A DNA stretch of 10,312 nucleotides from contig LSSK01000198.1 in NCBI GenBank assembly GCA_001969505.1, forward strand, positions 4,149 through 14,460, in the 5' to 3' direction. Shown here piece after piece: positions 7,458-10,312 of the stretch. The position numbers and the translations under genes are program-made. Source of the DNA: Zancudomyces culisetae. Its lineage: Eukaryota > Kickxellomycota > Harpellomycetes > Harpellales > Legeriomycetaceae. The notes beneath the pieces were generated by a model. That model had not been told where the DNA came from and did not search any database. It saw only the letters and a program-made list of their open reading frames with translations. The first letter of the stretch is position 1; each line of letters begins with the position of its first letter.

Positions 7458-9338
7458 AATTCCTATAGCAGATACACAAATAGTAGTGATGTTCCAAAGA
7501 AATTTTTAAAATTAATAAAGTTAACCAATGAAAACATCGACTACCCAGTATTGGCACTGATCGACTCCGGAGCATCAGCCAATTTTATCTGCGAAAAGTA
7601 CCTCAAGGAATTAAATCTTCCCACGGAACGCCTAGACAGACCAGTAGCCGTAGAGACAATAGACGGAAAACCATTGAGCGAAACAGACATCGGTTACAAA
7701 GCTCACAGAATCAAACTAACCATTGGCCAGCACCAGGAATACACAGATCTGTACCCCATAAGATCACAGCATGCCAAGATCATATTAGGTTTATCTTGGT
7801 TAAGAAAACACAATCCGAGCATTGATTGGCCATCGTTATCCATAAAGATAGACTCCAACTTCTGCAAGTACAGAAGCTTACCCAAGACAGAGACACTGAA
7901 CATGGTATACCGATGCCCAGACCCAAGCGACGACGAATCAGAAACTAGAAAATCTAAACTAGCCGCAAACCCGTACATCAGAACCAGAGAACTTAAGCCA
8001 AGGTACACCAAAGTCGGGTTACCCAATGTCGACAAGACCCCATTTTTCGGTAAAAAATGGGCCGAAAAGATTCGAAGCAGCTATTTTTCCGACCTCATGG
8101 AACTACAAGAATGCGTGAACCAGGCTACCAACAAAGCTACCAACAAACAGGAACAGAATACCGATCCAATGCCAATCCCACCAGTAAACCAGGAACCCGG
8201 ATCAGAAAGCGACTATTTCTCAGCCGACGAACCAGAGATAGCCAAGCAAACTGAAGCCAATCAAGCCGACCATGCCGAATTCGAGGAACCGAAACAGCCT
8301 GCAGAGACCAAAGAAGAAAAACCGCCACAGATCACCGAAATCTCACCGCCGACACTAGAACCAAAAAACGCCCCACCAGATACTGCCACGCCCTCAGTAG
8401 TGCTCATAAGTCCACCCCCAACAATAACTCAATTACCCCGCCAAGACCATCAGAAACACACACTCCAGGAGGAGCCCAGCACTGAAGAACAAGTGATTCC
8501 GGAGGTCTACAGTCAATTTATGGAGGTATTCAGCAAGGAGAAAGCCAATACACTTCCAATGCACAGAAGATACGACTGCCCAATAGACCTAAAACCCGGA
8601 TCCGAGCCAACATTTGGCCCCATTTACAATTTAACGGAACCAGAAAGACGAGAACTGGCAAAATACACAAAGGAAAACTTAGCCAATGGATTCATCAGGA
8701 AATCCAAATCTTCAGCAGGAGCTCCAATCATGTTTATCAAGAAGAAAGATGGATCGCTCAGACTTTGCGTGAACTACAGGAAGCTTAACGAAGCGACAAT
8801 AAAGATCCGCTACCCGCTACCCAGAATAGATGATTTGCTGGACAGACTTAGAACAGCCAAGATTTTCACCAAGCTGGATCTACGGAACGCCTACCATTTA
8901 GTCAGAATCAGAGAAGGCGACGAATGGAAAACCGCGTTCAGATGTAGGGAAGGCCACTTCGAGTACCAAGTAATGCCATTCGGGCTTACAAACGCTCCAG
9001 CCACGTTCCAACACTTCATCAACGACGTACTGAGGGATGTCCTGGACCATTACGCAGTCGCATACCTCGATGATATCTTAGTCTTTTCTAACTCCATGAA
9101 CGAACACATTGATCATGTGAAATCCGTACTGGGTAAACTTTTGAGACATAATCTTTATGTCAAAGGGGAAAAATGCGTTTTGCATGTGAACAAGGTTCAA
9201 TTCTTGGGGCAGGTTATTTCTGACAAAGGAGTAGAAGCCGACCCAGAAAAGCTAAACAATGTGATGAAATGGGAAACACCCAAAAACAACAAGGACATCC
9301 AAACATTTTTAGGTTTCGCTAACTATTACCGTAAATTT
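7419..9338 (+). CDS. pol: Pol: protease and reverse transcriptase, truncated
   Basis: Expressed by -1 frameshift, so it has no start of its own; the first pol-only codon is 7419. The frame is open back past 7356 only by overlap with gag. Aspartic protease: YPVLALIDSGAS with catalytic Asp codon at 7563-7565, and ILGLSWL at about 7782-7802. An acidic, Pro/Gln-rich linker of about 200 residues follows (about 7866-8495), longer than a minimal PR-RT spacer. Reverse transcriptase: KKKDGSLRLCVNYRKLN, KLDLRNAYH (catalytic Asp codon 8877-8879), MPFGLTNAP, and YLDD (Asp codons 9069-9074). RT continues through FLGFANYYRKF, whose Phe codon ends at 9338. The next ten codons to TGA at 9369-9371 come from the Tc1 element. 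RNase H and integrase are missing. The RT core motifs look intact, so the truncation appears fairly recent. Confidence 0.92.
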
Positions 9339-9339
9339 A

Positions 9340-9564
9340 CAGTGAGTTTCAAAAATGTTTCAAAATATTGAAAATAATTTGCAAAGTGTAATATCTCGCC
9401 TAATAATATCCAGAAATTATATGTTTTTTATATTATATAATGCACAAATGTTATTTGAAATTTTATATAAACTGTATTATTATTGGTTAAAAATTCATTA
9501 TAAAATTATAAACTGAAAAAATTTTAAAAATGAGACAATTTTGGGAATTTTTCAAAAAAAAACT
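9340..9564. repeat. Terminal non-coding region of the Tc1 element
   Basis: Starts CAGTGAGTTTCAAAAATG. The motif TTTCAAAA recurs at about 9347 and 9359, and A/T-rich short repeats fill the rest. The inverted partner is outside the window, so the terminal inverted repeat length cannot be read. Distal length of about 225 bp leaves room for a long IR/DR-type terminus with internal transposase-binding sites, but this is inference. Confidence 0.6.
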
Positions 9565-10312
9565 TTAAAATTCTGTCCACCTGCCTTTAGACTTGATAAC
9601 TGCCTCAACTCTTTTGGTCATACTATATATAAGACCAAGTATTGTTTCCACTGAAATTAAATTCCATTCCGTTTCTATTCGCTCCCATAATTCGATCATC
9701 CCGGACGAAGGTTTACTGTATCTATTTAGGCGTCTTTTGATGATTGCCCATATAGTTTCGATTGGGTTTAAGTCTGGATATTGTGGCGGCCAGTCCAATT
9801 ATTATATTCCTGGGTTTTCAAGCCAGCATGTAACTAACTTGAGGTATGTTTAGGATCATTGTCACATTGAAATATTATTGACTTGGGATCCAACTTGTAG
9901 TACTTTATTGTATTGCTAAGCTCGTCTTTTAAAATGTTTAAATAACCTTCCTTGTTTAACATTCCTTCTATTCGGCACATGTAGCCAGTTCCAAATGCTG
10001 TGATGCATCCCCAAATCATTAATGATCCACCACCGTGTTTTACGGTCTGGTTAATATTGTGCGGCTGTAGACTCACACCATCACGAACCCAAGTCCATTC
10101 ATTTCCATCAGATCCAAATCGGTTTATTTTAGTTTCGTCGGACCAAATTACTCGTCTCCAATCATCAGTAGTCCAGTGGCGATGAGATTTTGCGAATCTC
10201 AACCTTTTTGCAATATTTTTAAGGCTCAGTTTCGGTTTGGAGGTTTTTTTTTTTGCAACGGCTTTTAGATCATTAAAAGCCCTATATATTGTAGACTTAC
10301 TAGCACTAACAA
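9565..10312 (-). pseudogene. Tc1-like transposase, DD34E, disabled and partial
   Basis: Cut-and-paste transposase of the Tc1 family. The frame is open from the window edge (5' part missing) to TAG at 9836-9834; it starts in a helix-turn-helix region (VSASKSTIYRAF), then RFAKSHRHWTTDDWRRVIWSDE with first catalytic Asp (codon 10139-10137), HGGGSLMIWG, and FQCDNDPKHTS with second Asp (9863-9861). After PKHTSS a one-base shift is needed: the next frame reads LVTCWLENPGI, then two tandem TAA codons (9804-9799), then LDWPPQYPDLNPIE with the catalytic Glu (9759-9757), and ends GRWTEF at TAA 9567-9565. Counting through the lesions, 34 residues separate the second Asp and the Glu, the DD34E spacing that defines Tc1. 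The protein would therefore be truncated before the Glu and inactive. Confidence 0.88.

Larger units (their letters stand above)
6203..9339 (+). mobile_element. Ty3/gypsy LTR retrotransposon, 5' part, interrupted
   Basis: Order LTR, self-primer binding site, gag, -1 frameshift signal, pol (protease, reverse transcriptase). Protease precedes RT, and the RT has the KLDLRNAYHLVRIREGDEWKTAF pattern typical of chromovirus-type Ty3/gypsy elements of fungi and of sushi elements in fish (established knowledge). The body is clearly more GC-rich than the flanks and than the Tc1 element inserted in it. The known part ends at the TA at 9338-9339. RNase H, integrase, polypurine tract and 3' LTR are not in the window. 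The left boundary is uncertain (candidate TG starts at 6199, 6203 and 6219). Defects: TGA in gag and the Tc1 insertion. Confidence 0.88.
9340..10312 (-). mobile_element. Tc1/mariner transposon, 3' part, inserted in pol
   Basis: The first base after the TA at 9338-9339 is C of CAGTG, the standard terminus of Tc1-like elements, which insert at TA and duplicate it. From here composition drops to AT-rich and the retroelement frame is lost. The transposase is on the minus strand, so the end seen here is the one downstream of the gene, with 225 bp between terminus and transposase stop. The other terminus and TA duplicate lie beyond 10312. Confidence 0.85.

Noticed and set aside
7703-8035. 110-codon minus-strand open frame opposite pol
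   Set aside because: Shadow of the protease region; composition follows the sense codons.
8057-8328. Plus and minus open frames over the pol linker
   Set aside because: Both are out-of-frame readings of the low-complexity pol linker.
9593-10185. Plus-strand open frames over the transposase (9593-9853, 10000-10185)
   Set aside because: Antisense shadows of the Tc1 transposase.

Overview
The window is eukaryotic and repeat-rich: a mostly AT-rich, gene-poor background holding at least two recognisable transposable elements, one inside the other, plus several worn coding remnants. No intact host gene is visible. The style of the elements (a Ty3/gypsy chromovirus-like pol with a self-primed LTR, and a Tc1-like transposase with a WSDETKINRFG-type motif) fits an AT-rich fungal or fungus-related genome such as a Mucoromycota/Glomeromycotina or microsporidian lineage. 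That host assignment is inference and the sequence does not settle it.

Layout: 1-287 is a near-perfect 9-bp satellite entering from the left edge, fading to about 345. From 346 to about 6200 there is AT-rich DNA without an intact gene, but not featureless. There are coding-like relics of unknown family at 519-884 (minus), 1853-2235 (plus) and, less clearly, 3702-4361 (plus). At 5012-5980 (minus) lies a strongly decayed transposase resembling the ISXO2/IS1595 (Merlin-like) family. An 88-bp imperfect palindrome sits at 6044-6131.

From about 6203 to 9339 is the 5' part of a Ty3/gypsy LTR retrotransposon: 5' LTR with CCAAT, TATA and AATAAA signals; a 12-nt primer-binding site complementary to the predicted 5' end of the element's own transcript (Tf1/sushi-type self-priming); gag; a canonical -1 frameshift signal (T TTA AAA, 6-nt spacer, hairpin); and pol with protease and most of reverse transcriptase. 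Gag carries a TGA inside its CCHC zinc knuckle, upstream of the frameshift site, so this copy should not make Gag-Pol efficiently.

At a TA dinucleotide (9338-9339), just after the RT motif YYRKF, pol is broken by a Tc1/mariner element beginning CAGTG at 9340 and running off the right edge. Its transposase, on the minus strand, keeps all three positions of a DD34E triad but has a frameshift and two tandem TAA codons. RNase H, integrase and the 3' LTR of the retroelement are not in the window and would lie beyond the Tc1 element if they survive. The order of events reads as: old decayed background, then LTR element, then Tc1 element, then decay of the Tc1 element.
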